This document shows positions 45,502-53,965 of a stretch of 64,000 nucleotides of DNA, piece by piece; the stretch's first letter is position 1, and each line of letters starts with the position of its first letter. The position numbers and the translations under genes were made by a program. The notes beneath the pieces were generated by a model. That model was not told the origin of the DNA. It searched no databases and worked only from the letters and a program-made list of their open reading frames with translations. Source of the stretch: Paenibacillus agilis (GTDB taxonomy: Bacteria; Bacillota; Bacilli; Paenibacillales; Paenibacillaceae); the NCBI RefSeq assembly GCF_007786455.1, contig NZ_VNJK01000005.1, positions 62,001 to 126,000 on the forward strand, written 5' to 3'.

Positions 45502-46002
45502 ATGGCTGAGCCATTTTTAGGAGAAATCAAATTATTCCCCATCAATTATGCCCCACGAGGCTGGGCTGCTTGCAACGGCCAAATCCTTCAAATTAATCAA
45601 AACCAAGCACTCTATTCATTACTAGGAAACAAGTATGGAGGGGACGGAAGAACAACCTTCGCGCTGCCCGATTTGCGCGGTCGTGTTCCGATCCACAATT
45701 CACAACAAATTCCACTAGGACAGTCGGCTGGGGAAGAAGTACATACCCTTACTATAAACGAAATGCCTATGCATACTCATATGGCTCAGGCATCATCCAA
45801 TCAGGCAACTGCTGTTTCAGCACAAAATAATGCTTGGTCCGATGCAGCAGACAATTACAAAGACACATTACCGCAAAGTGTGCCGATGGCGGCCAACGCG
45901 CTTTCTACTGCTGGTCAATCACAAGCTCATAACAATATGCAGCCTTACCTTGCTTTACAATTTTGTATTGCAGTAACCGGGATATATCCATCCCGCGGTT
46001 AA
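45502..46002 (+). CDS. Tail-collar-domain protein, second of three
   Basis: 166 residues with 'FLGEIKLFPINYAPRGWAAC', 'YGGDGRTTFALPDLRGRVPI' and C-terminal 'AHNNMQPYLALQFCIAVTGI'. It is homologous to both neighbours; the middle section (about 90-135) is the least conserved, as expected for a variable fibre head. Start: ATG behind AAAGGAGG. Confidence 0.9.
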   Translation: MAEPFLGEIKLFPINYAPRGWAACNGQILQINQNQALYSLLGNKYGGDGRTTFALPDLRGRVPIHNSQQIPLGQSAGEEVHTLTINEMPMHTHMAQASSNQATAVSAQNNAWSDAADNYKDTLPQSVPMAANALSTAGQSQAHNNMQPYLALQFCIAVTGIYPSRG

Positions 46003-46023
46003 TCATATTAGGAGGGTACTATT

Positions 46024-46566
46024 ATGGCTGAAGCATATCTTGGTGAAATTCGCATTTTCTCAGGAAACTTTGCTCCACAGGGATGGGAATTGTGCAATGG
46101 ACAATTGATGCCAATTGCACAATATACTGCGCTATACTCTATTCTCGGTGTCCAATACGGTGGAGACGGTAGATCAACGTTTGCTCTCCCTAACCTCATG
46201 GGACAAGCACCCATGCATCAAGGTGATGGACCTGGCTTGACACCACGAACCATTGGTGAACAAAATGGAAGCCCAACAGTTACATTACTAGAGACTGCAA
46301 TACCTTCACATACCCATATTCCACAAGCAATTAATGATGTGGGCTCAAGCAACAATCCTGCGAATCAGATATGGGCACAATCACCTAAGCAAGGTCGCCC
46401 AGGACGTGAAGAGCAAAATCCGCTGTATGATACGACCATCAATACAACATTGTCACCTCACGCATTGTATCCAACAGGCGGTTCTCAACCGCACAACAAT
46501 ATGCAGCCTTATCTTGCGCAAACCTTTATCATTTGTATGAATGGTGTATTTCCGCCCCGCGGTTAA
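46024..46566 (+). CDS. Tail-collar-domain protein, third of three
   Basis: 180 residues with 'YLGEIRIFSGNFAPQGWELC', 'YGGDGRSTFALPNLMGQAPM' and C-terminal 'PHNNMQPYLAQTFIICMNGV'. Slightly longer than its two homologues through a variable central loop. Start: ATG behind AGGAGGG. Ends the operon; a terminator follows. Confidence 0.9.
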   Translation: MAEAYLGEIRIFSGNFAPQGWELCNGQLMPIAQYTALYSILGVQYGGDGRSTFALPNLMGQAPMHQGDGPGLTPRTIGEQNGSPTVTLLETAIPSHTHIPQAINDVGSSNNPANQIWAQSPKQGRPGREEQNPLYDTTINTTLSPHALYPTGGSQPHNNMQPYLAQTFIICMNGVFPPRG

Positions 46567-46588
46567 GCCTACATAGTAAATAGAAAAG

Positions 46589-46638
46589 GGCAGAGCTCCT
46601 TCTAGCCAACTAGCTAGGATGCTCTGCCTTATCTTTTT
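46589..46638 (+). terminator. Terminator of the GNAT/collar operon
   Basis: GGCAGAGC (46589-46596) pairs with GCTCTGCC (46621-46628), with an inner CTAGC/GCTAG pairing and then TTATCTTTTT. Confidence 0.8.
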
Positions 46639-46758
46639 CCAATAAAATAACATGTCGATCAGACTATTCTCTTATGCGGAAAATAACCTTTGCCCTCGGA
46701 TACAACATGCCACCTATTTTACCGATAATTAAGTAACTTTTCATGCAACCGGTTCGTG

Positions 46759-47988
46759 CTATTCCCCATCGCTTTCACTATCAAAATGTTGAGAAACTTG
46801 TTCCAGACGCAATATCGCCTCATATACCCGCTCCGCCGTTATTCTATCACCCATCAAATGAATAGACTCCTGCGGACTCGTCGTACCAGACGCCACTTGT
46901 CTCAATAACAACTCATCCTGAACAGATAGCCCTAGATGCGACAATTGATAAGGAAGATTCATGCTTTGATAGTATGGGAGCAGCTTTTCTACTTCTGCTA
47001 GGTTTCCCTCCAACACCAACTGCACAAGAATGCCATAGGCAACTTTGTCGCCATGCAGCAGATGATGAGTAGATGGAGCAACTGTCAGTCCATTATGAAC
47101 GGAATGCGCTCCTGCAATGCGGCCTAGATGATCACCAAAGCCACCGACCATACCACCCGTCATAATAATCGTCTCCAGCACTTTTACAAATGCAAATGAT
47201 AGCTCTCCGCGTTTCGCATCGGCGATACTTTGCCAACCATGTTCCAAAAGCACACTTTGACATAATCGTGCCGTAAGATGAGCAATTTGCACCGCAGCAA
47301 CAGGCGCTTCCAGCTTGCGTATAAGTGCATCTGCCTCATACCATTTTGCCAATGTATCCGCGATGCCCGCACGTAAATAATCAACAGGCGCTTCCAAGGA
47401 AATACGCGGCTCTACAAGTATCATTAACGAGCTTTTTGGAAATATCGTATAGTGCGTAAACTGCCCCTGTTCGTTATAAAATACGCTCAGCGGCGTCCAA
47501 GCCGCACAATTCGAAGCCAGCGTCGGTACCATAATAACTTCCAACTTTGCTTCACACGCCGCCGCTTTGGCTACATCAAGTACTTTACCGCCACCAATCG
47601 CAACGATTACATCTGCACGCTCATTTCGAGCAGCTTGTGCTAGCCGAGATGCTTCGGCTAACGTGCATTCTCCTTGATAGCGAACATAGATAAGGGAAAG
47701 GGATGGATCATCCCCCTCCTTAACAAGCTCATCTATCAATTCTTCACTCAGCCCATGCTCGAAAGCCCGTTGGAGCTCCTGATCCTGATTGTGCTCCTCT
47801 GTTTGCTTCAGTTGAGGCAGATAAGGCTGCGCAGCCTGTAAAGAGCGATCGCCGTGAATGACGAGTACTCTGCGAAAACTATAGGGCTGCAGCAATGACT
47901 CCAACCTGCTCAAAATCCCGTCTTCACAATAGTAAAGAGCAGGCGCGCCTCTGACGACAATTCGTTGATCCAACGCTGACGCTGTCAC
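46759..47988 (-). CDS. Iron-containing alcohol dehydrogenase-family enzyme in a SAM-riboswitch operon
   Basis: 409 residues from the GTG at 47988. AAGGAAGTGA, which includes the metQ stop codon, lies eight bases before it, so translation is coupled to metQ. Family III ADH/glycerol dehydrogenase features: NAD(P) glycines in 'DVIVAIGGGKVLDVAKAAA', 'VPTLASNCAAWTPLSV', and metal ligands Asp in 'GIADTLAKW' and His in 'AHSVHNGL' and 'LLHGDKVAYG'. Nearest types by eye are glycerol dehydrogenase and the YbdH/HcxA hydroxycarboxylate dehydrogenases. Being the last gene of metN-metP-metQ under SAM control, it may act on a methionine-derived 2-oxo acid such as 2-oxo-4-methylthiobutyrate; that is inference. 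Confidence 0.85.
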   Translation of the reverse strand: MTASALDQRIVVRGAPALYYCEDGILSRLESLLQPYSFRRVLVIHGDRSLQAAQPYLPQLKQTEEHNQDQELQRAFEHGLSEELIDELVKEGDDPSLSLIYVRYQGECTLAEASRLAQAARNERADVIVAIGGGKVLDVAKAAACEAKLEVIMVPTLASNCAAWTPLSVFYNEQGQFTHYTIFPKSSLMILVEPRISLEAPVDYLRAGIADTLAKWYEADALIRKLEAPVAAVQIAHLTARLCQSVLLEHGWQSIADAKRGELSFAFVKVLETIIMTGGMVGGFGDHLGRIAGAHSVHNGLTVAPSTHHLLHGDKVAYGILVQLVLEGNLAEVEKLLPYYQSMNLPYQLSHLGLSVQDELLLRQVASGTTSPQESIHLMGDRITAERVYEAILRLEQVSQHFDSESDGE

Positions 47989-47996
47989 GATGTCAC

Positions 47997-48830
47997 TCAC
48001 TTCCTTTTCAACATCCACTCAGGCTTGCCAAAGCCTTTAAAATTCTCATCAATCGCTTTCTCGAATTCCGGTGATTCTACAGCTGCCTTCAACGCTTTTG
48101 CAAATGGCTTCTCTAGGTCAGCCGTGTTTACAACGACACGGTTACGATAGTCGTCCGGCATCTCTTCCAACTGTAGAGCCTTCAGCAAATCCATCTTCGC
48201 TGCAAGTGCGAAGTTACCTGGAACTAAGGACAGGTCAACACTATCTACCGCGCGCGGTAATTGTCCCGCTTCGATCGGTTGGAAAACAAGCTGCTTCGGA
48301 TTATCTTTCACGTCTTTTTCAGATACACGCAGCGGATCAACGTTGCTGTCTACTGTAACCAAGCCTGCATCTTGCAGCAAACCGAGCGTACGAGCCAAGT
48401 TCGTCGGATCGTTCGCTACCGCTACAGTGCTTCCTTCGGCAATCTCTTCTAGAGATTTATATTTGTTCGAGTAAATACCCATTGGGGCTGTCGGTACGAT
48501 AACAAGCTCAGACAACTGGAGACCGTTTTCTTTCGCGAAGTTTTCCATATAAATTTTGTGCTGGAACAAGTTCGCATGCAATTCTCCATTTCCAAGCGCA
48601 CGGTTTGGCTGAACATAGTCAGCAAACTCAATCACTTCGATCGTATACCCTTGTTTCTCCATAATCGGTTTAATAACTTTCGTAACCATATCACTGTACG
48701 GTCCAGCTGTTGCGCCAATTTTCAGCGCTTTCGTATCTTCATTTGTAGAGCCAGACTTGTCAGATGAACCGCAACCTGCCAGCAAGCCAATCGTTAAAAT
48801 GACGGATAAAATAAGTGCAAATTTTTTCAT
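47997..48830 (-). CDS. metQ: Methionine ABC transporter substrate-binding lipoprotein
   Basis: 277 residues. The lipoprotein signal ends in lipobox 'LAGC' (Cys about 20), followed by an NlpA/MetQ domain: 'KIGATAGPYSDMVTKVIKP', 'ANLFQHKIYMENFAKENG', 'VPTAPMGIYSNKYKSLEEI', 'VAVANDPTNLARTL' and 'LVPGNFALAA'. It binds methionine outside the membrane and delivers it to MetNP. Third gene of the S-box operon. Start: ATG behind GGAGGGG. Confidence 0.95.
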   Translation of the reverse strand: MKKFALILSVILTIGLLAGCGSSDKSGSTNEDTKALKIGATAGPYSDMVTKVIKPIMEKQGYTIEVIEFADYVQPNRALGNGELHANLFQHKIYMENFAKENGLQLSELVIVPTAPMGIYSNKYKSLEEIAEGSTVAVANDPTNLARTLGLLQDAGLVTVDSNVDPLRVSEKDVKDNPKQLVFQPIEAGQLPRAVDSVDLSLVPGNFALAAKMDLLKALQLEEMPDDYRNRVVVNTADLEKPFAKALKAAVESPEFEKAIDENFKGFGKPEWMLKRK

Positions 48831-48875
48831 GATAATACCCCTCCACCTTTTATTAAACCGTAAAATATATGTGCC

Positions 48876-49544
48876 TTAACGCTTGTCCACTTTTTTCGCG
48901 ATGAAGTCACCGCCGTATTGAATGAGCTGTACTAAGCAAATAAGAATGACAACGGTTGTAAACATAATCGTGTCGTCATAGCGATTGTAGCCGAAGCGAA
49001 TTGCCAAATCCCCGATACCGCCGCCACCGATAATACCAGCCATAGCTGAGTAAGCAACCAAGCTAATCGCTGTAATATTGATACCTTGGATAATACCTGG
49101 CTTTGCTTCAGGAAGCAGCACGTCTTTAATAATCATCCATGGGGTTGCGCCAATTGAAACCGCAGCTTCAATGACTCCTTTATCAATTTCACGCAAAGCT
49201 TGCTCTACTAACCTAGCAAAGAACGGAATTGCAGCGACCGACAAGGATACCGATGCAGCCGTAGGACCAATCGTTGTCCCTGTAATCATCTTCGTCAATG
49301 GGAACAATAGCACCATCAAAATAATAAATGGAATGGAACGAATCATATTTACAACGAAACCTAGAATGTTCTTTACAGCCACATTTTCAAGAAATAATCC
49401 ACGATCCGTCACGAACAGCACAATCCCAATCGGTAATCCGACGACAATGGCTGCCGCAAGCGAAACCCCTACCATGTAAAGTGTCTGGAAAAATGATTTA
49501 TTTAAATCCGGCAGTATTTCAATCACAGATGAAAAGTCAAACAT
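48876..49544 (-). CDS. metP: Methionine ABC transporter permease
   Basis: 222 residues from the ATG at 49544, seven bases after GGAGGTG, which lies in the end of metN; the two genes overlap by eight bases (ATGTTTGA). Five membrane segments with 'SIGATPWMIIKDVLLPEAKP' as the EAA loop contacting MetN. Also called metI in enterics. Confidence 0.95.
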   Translation of the reverse strand: MFDFSSVIEILPDLNKSFFQTLYMVGVSLAAAIVVGLPIGIVLFVTDRGLFLENVAVKNILGFVVNMIRSIPFIILMVLLFPLTKMITGTTIGPTAASVSLSVAAIPFFARLVEQALREIDKGVIEAAVSIGATPWMIIKDVLLPEAKPGIIQGINITAISLVAYSAMAGIIGGGGIGDLAIRFGYNRYDDTIMFTTVVILICLVQLIQYGGDFIAKKVDKR

Positions 49545-50547
49545 GATGCAGCACCTCCACGCGATGCGTTCGTTTCGCAATATAATCAATCGCCCGCTGT
49601 ACTTCAGCATCGTCTCCTAATAACTCCAAAATAAGAATGCCTAAAGGATTGTCATGGATGTACTCAATCTTGCCGTGTAAAATGTTACCCCTAACATCGA
49701 ACGCACGAAGCACTTCAGTAATGACTGCTTCTTCTGCTTGCGGAGCAACGAAGTGAATTTTGACAATGGTTCCTTGGCATTGCTTCAACATGCGTTCTGG
49801 CAGCTCGAATTGGAACAAGCTCTTCATAAACGACTGCGTAGTCGAATGCTTCGGATCAGAGAATGTATCATATACCTTCCCTTCTTCGACGATAATACCA
49901 TTTTGCATGACAGCCATCCGATCACATATATCCTTCACAACTTCCATCTCATGTGTAATGAGTACAATCGTCAGCTGAAGTTCCCGATTAATCTTCTTCA
50001 ACAGTTCTAGAATCGACTGCGTCGTCTCTGGATCAAGAGCTGAAGTCGCTTCATCACATAACAGCACATGCGGATCATTTGCCAATGCCCGTGCAATACC
50101 AACGCGCTGCTTCTGTCCGCCGCTCAACTGCGCAGGATATGCATCCCGCTTATCCGCAAGTCCAACCATCTCGAGAAGTTCAGTAACTCGCGCTTCGATC
50201 TCTTGCGGAGACTTACGATTCGCTTTGAGCGCGAATGCAATATTTTCATAGACGGTCTTCGCACGTATCAAATGAAAATGTTGAAAGATCATCCCAATCT
50301 TCAGGCGTGCTTGGCGCAGCTGCTCTCCCTTGAGCGTCGTCAGATCGACACCGTCTACGAACACATGCCCTGAAGTCGGCTCTTCCAGCAAGTTGATACA
50401 GCGCAGCAACGAGCTTTTCCCCGCTCCACTGCGTCCGATGATGCCGAAAATCTCTCCTTTTTGAATTGTTAAGGAGACATTGTTTACTCCGAGCACCGTT
50501 GCTTTCTTGCTCTTGTACTCTTTTACGAGATTCTGTATCTCGATCAT
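49537..50547 (-). CDS. metN: Methionine ABC transporter ATP-binding protein
   Basis: 336 residues from the ATG at 50547, five bases after GGGGTGA. Walker A 'GRSGAGKSS', signature 'LSGGQKQRVGIARAL', Walker B 'VLLCDEATSALDP', and the H-loop 'VLITHEM'. After about 245 comes the NIL domain ('IVKIHFVAPQAEEAVITEVL') that binds methionine and inhibits transport when the cell is replete. First gene after the SAM riboswitch. Confidence 0.96.
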   Translation of the reverse strand: MIEIQNLVKEYKSKKATVLGVNNVSLTIQKGEIFGIIGRSGAGKSSLLRCINLLEEPTSGHVFVDGVDLTTLKGEQLRQARLKIGMIFQHFHLIRAKTVYENIAFALKANRKSPQEIEARVTELLEMVGLADKRDAYPAQLSGGQKQRVGIARALANDPHVLLCDEATSALDPETTQSILELLKKINRELQLTIVLITHEMEVVKDICDRMAVMQNGIIVEEGKVYDTFSDPKHSTTQSFMKSLFQFELPERMLKQCQGTIVKIHFVAPQAEEAVITEVLRAFDVRGNILHGKIEYIHDNPLGILILELLGDDAEVQRAIDYIAKRTHRVEVLHHV

Positions 50548-50610
50548 CTCTCTCACCCCATTGCTTCATTCTCGCTGCTTAGCCAGTACGTATAGTCCCT
50601 TCTGTATACA

Positions 50611-50640
50611 AAAAAACCTCTTTCGCTAGAGAAAGAGGTT
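50611..50640 (-). terminator. Expression-platform terminator of the SAM riboswitch
   Basis: On the minus strand CCTCTTTC-loop-GAAAGAGG is followed by seven U. It lies between the aptamer and metN and would form when SAM is bound. Confidence 0.92.
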
Positions 50641-50660
50641 AGACTTGTGTCATTGGCTAA

Positions 50661-50765
50661 CTTATCTCTCAGAATGGTTCACATTCCGTAGGATTTAGCA
50701 CCGTTTACTCGATGGTAAGGTTGCCGGACGTCACAGGGCCTATTCCCTCAGTCACTCTTGATAAG
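50661..50765 (-). ncRNA. SAM-I (S-box) riboswitch aptamer
   Basis: On the minus strand the canonical S-box elements follow in order: CTTATCAAGAGTGACTGAGG, GGCCCTGTGACGTCCGGCAA, CC...GGTGCTAAATCCTAC, and GAGAGATAAG closing the P1 helix with CTTATC. With the terminator at 50611-50640 it should stop transcription of metN-metP-metQ-dehydrogenase at high SAM. Confidence 0.97.
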
Positions 50766-50793
50766 GTAAAAATATGAAGTTGCATTGAAAGAA

Positions 50794-50822
50794 ATATTAC
50801 ACACATATGAAAAAGTTGTCAA
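50794..50822 (-). promoter_or_regulatory. Sigma-A promoter of the met operon
   Basis: TTGACA (50822-50817), 17 bases, TAATAT (50799-50794) on the minus strand, about 30 bases ahead of the riboswitch. Confidence 0.85.
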
Positions 50823-50873
50823 TCAAAATTTTTAAATAAAATCTTGTGGGTTTCGTTCGGTCACATTTATCGA

Positions 50874-51770
50874 TTACGTTCCGAAACGCTGTCTATATCC
50901 GCACCTGCGGCATAATTCTTCTACCGCTTCACGGTTGGAAAAACCGTAATACAAATTGTTCGCTCGTTCCCCATCGATGATTTCCGTAAATGTTTTCTCA
51001 TGCACATTGCCCAAATTGATGACACCTTCGCCATCCAGACAGCACGGAACAACCGTACCATCGACCAGTACAGCCGCTTGGCTGCGCAGCGCATAACAGA
51101 ACCCTTTCCCATCATCCTCTGGTGCATCCAGACTCGGCCATTGGAACTCATGGTCTTGATTCAAATACACGCGATTCGCTATTTTAACACCACTGCCTGG
51201 AACGACTTTTTCCTCAATCTTAAAGTCGAGGTCAAATTCCTTCTCCAATACTTCCAACGTCTCGCGGTTGCGCTGCTTCTCCAGATTCGTCATATTGTCC
51301 TGCGTCAAATTCCACAAACGGAACGAGAAAATAACTTTATGTTCTTCTGCTTCACGAACGAACGAGAGAATTTCACGCAAATATTTCTCCCGATTCTCAG
51401 AACCGATATGACCATCGAAGCTGTGCAGCGAGAAATTCATTTGGCGCAGCGCAGGCTTGCCGAGCAGCTTATGTTTATTTTTCGTAATTAACGTCCCGTT
51501 TGTCGTAATATTGACCTTAAGCCCTTTCGCATGTGCAGCATCCAGAAGCTCATCAATCTTCGGATGAAGCAAAGGCTCGCCTTTAACATGGAGATAAATA
51601 AAATCTGTATGCGGCTTTACTTGATCAAGTACGTGATTGAACGTATCGAGCTTGATGAAGCCTTTCGCCCTTTCGGTAGGTGGGCAAAAGGTACAAGCCA
51701 AATTGCATATGCTCGTAATTTCAATGTAAACCTTTTTAAATTGTCTCAACGGCAGTTCCTCATTCCTCAT
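50874..51770 (-). CDS. Radical SAM/SPASM-domain protein
   Basis: 298 residues. The Cx3Cx2C cluster motif is in 'CNLACTFC' near residue 17-24, with 'YLHVKGEPLLHPKI' as the GGE-like SAM-binding stretch. The C-terminal part has the SPASM-type cysteines 'PCCLDGEGVINLGNV' and 'LCRRCGYRQ' for an auxiliary Fe-S site. Such enzymes often modify peptides or make cofactors; no precursor peptide gene was seen next to it. The start is either ATG 51770, without a clear ribosome site, or TTG 51749, seven bases after GAGGA; the latter is attractive. It lies just upstream of the S-box operon promoter and is transcribed leftward separately. Confidence 0.88.
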   Translation of the reverse strand: MRNEELPLRQFKKVYIEITSICNLACTFCPPTERAKGFIKLDTFNHVLDQVKPHTDFIYLHVKGEPLLHPKIDELLDAAHAKGLKVNITTNGTLITKNKHKLLGKPALRQMNFSLHSFDGHIGSENREKYLREILSFVREAEEHKVIFSFRLWNLTQDNMTNLEKQRNRETLEVLEKEFDLDFKIEEKVVPGSGVKIANRVYLNQDHEFQWPSLDAPEDDGKGFCYALRSQAAVLVDGTVVPCCLDGEGVINLGNVHEKTFTEIIDGERANNLYYGFSNREAVEELCRRCGYRQRFGT

Positions 51771-51882
51771 CTGTCTCTATATGTGTACGCATAACGTTAT
51801 TTTTTAAATGACTACACCTAACTTTACTATAGTCTGGCTGTAATATGAAGTGTACGGCTCTGAACTGGCTTTATAAACAGCT

Positions 51883-51914
51883 AAAAAGCCCAAGCAGTAT
51901 CTTCTGCTTGAGCT
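51883..51914 (-). terminator. Terminator of the first propeller gene
   Basis: CAAGCAG and CTGCTTG pair with AGCC/AGCT extension; the leftward transcript then reads five U. It is about 50 bases beyond the stop at 51965. Confidence 0.7.
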
Positions 51915-51964
51915 GTCTCCTATTTCCACCTTATTGTGCATAGCAATATATATGTATGCCCCTC

Positions 51965-53341
51965 TTACTGACCTGTACGAAGCAAGCTAATCTGATTGTT
52001 CGTATAATTAATCAGCATCACTTGTGTAGAATCAGTCCATATCAGACGTGTATGATCGGGAACGATTACTTGAAGTACATTACGTATAGGCTTTATAACG
52101 CCGACATAATAATGAAATTTGTTATTTTTGTCATTCCAACCACTTACATATCTCTCTGTATAAAATGTGCCATCTGTAAAAATAGTCATTTCTTCATTTA
52201 CTGGTTCTTTTGCGAGCTTAACAGACTTCGTCAGCTTCCCATCGTTAACCTCTGCAAGCGTAGCGGCTTTGTAATCAAAGGCATATAATTGATCACCGAA
52301 AATTTTATAGGACATAGAATCTGGCGTCTGCGCTTTATGCGTCCACAACAATTTACCATGCTTCGAAAAAACACTTATTTGGGCAAAGCGAGGCGCCTTT
52401 TCTTTTGTTTTGTCATAGATATCTGCAAACACTACGAATTTGCCATCTGGAAAAAATTGAGTTCTCCGCATTTTTTCTACTTCATTTTTTTTCAACTTCC
52501 CTTGTTTATGTTTGTATGTATACTTCCACAATACCTTATCAGCTTCATCTCGCACACCAATCGTTGACTTCGAATTATCTTCATCCCAACGTACTACGTA
52601 CACATATTCATTTTTATCAAAATGGATTAAGGGACCATGACGTTCTGCTGTCTTTAATAGATTTCCCTTACTATCATAGTATCTCAAAATGGTTTTAATA
52701 TAATCAAAACCTTGCAAAGACGATGTCATTAAACTGCCATCAGATAATAACCATGGTCCTGGTCCTGCTCCATCAAAATAGATTTTATTTGATAATGGAG
52801 ATATGATTTTTCTTGTAATTTTACCTGTTGATGACTGTATCGTTAGCAGCGCATCATTGACCTCTTTAATATGGGCGAATTCATTTCCAAATTCGTTAGT
52901 CCCTTTAGAAAGAATCTCAAAAATGACACCGGATATAAATATTTCTCCGTTACGCTGAATGATCAATTCTTTTGTAGATGGTTCGTAATCTCCCTCAAAA
53001 ATTCCTGTTAAAGATGTTGTCCATATTAACTCGCCCGTTGTAAAATCATAACTTGCTAATCCGTATTCTTCATTGTCTACAGAGTACATGACAACCAACA
53101 TATTGTGTTTCTTATCTACAAGCGTATTTTCAATTTGCCAGTCTTTTGAAAGTTGGAACTTCCATGCTGTGGAATAGTAGACGGGTTTCATCTTACCTGA
53201 ACCATCAGGCCTCAAAAAAGTGTAGGCTCCTGCTCCTCCCTTACTACTCGCACTTGCTGACTCTACAGGTACAAAGGTAGCAATAATTACGATTAATAAC
53301 AGAGTTAATCCTGTGCGAAACCTACGAAGTAACTTTCTCAT
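51965..53341 (-). CDS. Secreted propeller-like protein A
   Basis: 458 residues from the ATG at 53341, seven bases after AAAAGGGG. A signal peptide (about 1-34, 'SASASS') is followed by 'KGGAGAYTFLRPDGSGKMKP' and then repeated strands suggesting a PQQ-like or WD-like beta-propeller ('LASYDFTTGELIWTTSL', 'ITRKIISPLSNKIYFDG', 'VLWKYTYKHKQGKL', 'SKHGKLLWTHKAQT'). No catalytic residues visible. Its paralogue at 54634-55998 shares N-terminus, blade order and C-terminal 'NNQISLLR'. Exported, function unknown. Confidence 0.8.
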   Translation of the reverse strand: MRKLLRRFRTGLTLLLIVIIATFVPVESASASSKGGAGAYTFLRPDGSGKMKPVYYSTAWKFQLSKDWQIENTLVDKKHNMLVVMYSVDNEEYGLASYDFTTGELIWTTSLTGIFEGDYEPSTKELIIQRNGEIFISGVIFEILSKGTNEFGNEFAHIKEVNDALLTIQSSTGKITRKIISPLSNKIYFDGAGPGPWLLSDGSLMTSSLQGFDYIKTILRYYDSKGNLLKTAERHGPLIHFDKNEYVYVVRWDEDNSKSTIGVRDEADKVLWKYTYKHKQGKLKKNEVEKMRRTQFFPDGKFVVFADIYDKTKEKAPRFAQISVFSKHGKLLWTHKAQTPDSMSYKIFGDQLYAFDYKAATLAEVNDGKLTKSVKLAKEPVNEEMTIFTDGTFYTERYVSGWNDKNNKFHYYVGVIKPIRNVLQVIVPDHTRLIWTDSTQVMLINYTNNQISLLRTGQ

Positions 53342-53623
53342 GATGCATCCCCTTTTCACTCATGATGTGACTGAACTACAACTTCATTTGGATATTTTTA
53401 ACTCACAACTCTTAATATATCGGTTTTATTTCGCAAAATATAGTTACTATATAAAAAAGCCAGAAATAAGCATACAGATTTCTCTGCATCTCATTTCCAG
53501 CCTTTTAAACCATGTCTTACTCTACGGCCCCACACCATAGAATTTACAATAATGAGAATGAAAGAAGTTAAAGAAGTAAAGTGTTAAAGAAGAAAGGATA
53601 AGAAGGTTTTTCTAAGAGGAGAT

Positions 53624-53965
53624 TTAGCACTTAGGTACAACTGGTTGGTCAGAGCCTGTATACACGTATGTGTCTGAGATGTATCCGAATTTACCATTGT
53701 AATATGCCCAGTTCCAAACGTTGCTTGTGCCGTACTTACCAGTTACTGTTTGACCTCTGTCATAACAATAGAGGTAAACATTTTGTCCACTAGGAACAGA
53801 TGTAACTACTCCTGCACTCGTATTTGTACCTGACCGGAGATTAACTGGGGTTCCGGAATTCGTATTTACTTGGTACCATCCCGCTGCTGCATAAATAGAT
53901 GTTGCAGAAACTAAAGATACAACTGCTGCTACCATAGTAGCTTTCCACTTTTTAGAAATAGCCAT
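53624..53965 (-). CDS. Small secreted SH3-domain protein
   Basis: 113 residues. Signal peptide (about 1-28, 'SIYAAA'), then one bacterial SH3 domain: 'GTPVNLRSGTNTSAGVVTSV', 'GQNVYLYCYDRGQTVTGKYG', 'WNWAYYNGKFGYISDTYVYT'. Such domains bind cell-wall peptides. A final lone Cys ends the chain. Start: ATG behind TAGGAG. It lies between the two paralogous propeller genes, all leftward. Confidence 0.85.
   Translation of the reverse strand: MAISKKWKATMVAAVVSLVSATSIYAAAGWYQVNTNSGTPVNLRSGTNTSAGVVTSVPSGQNVYLYCYDRGQTVTGKYGTSNVWNWAYYNGKFGYISDTYVYTGSDQPVVPKC

Noticed and set aside
44980-46566. Prophage tail module
   Set aside because: Only collar-domain proteins are present; no tape measure, sheath, baseplate, terminase, holin or integrase genes lie within the window.
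53455-53510. Hairpin upstream of propeller protein A as a terminator of the SH3 gene
   Set aside because: The arms AAAAGCCAGAAAT and ATTTCCAGCCTTTT pair only with bulges and mismatches; support is too weak.
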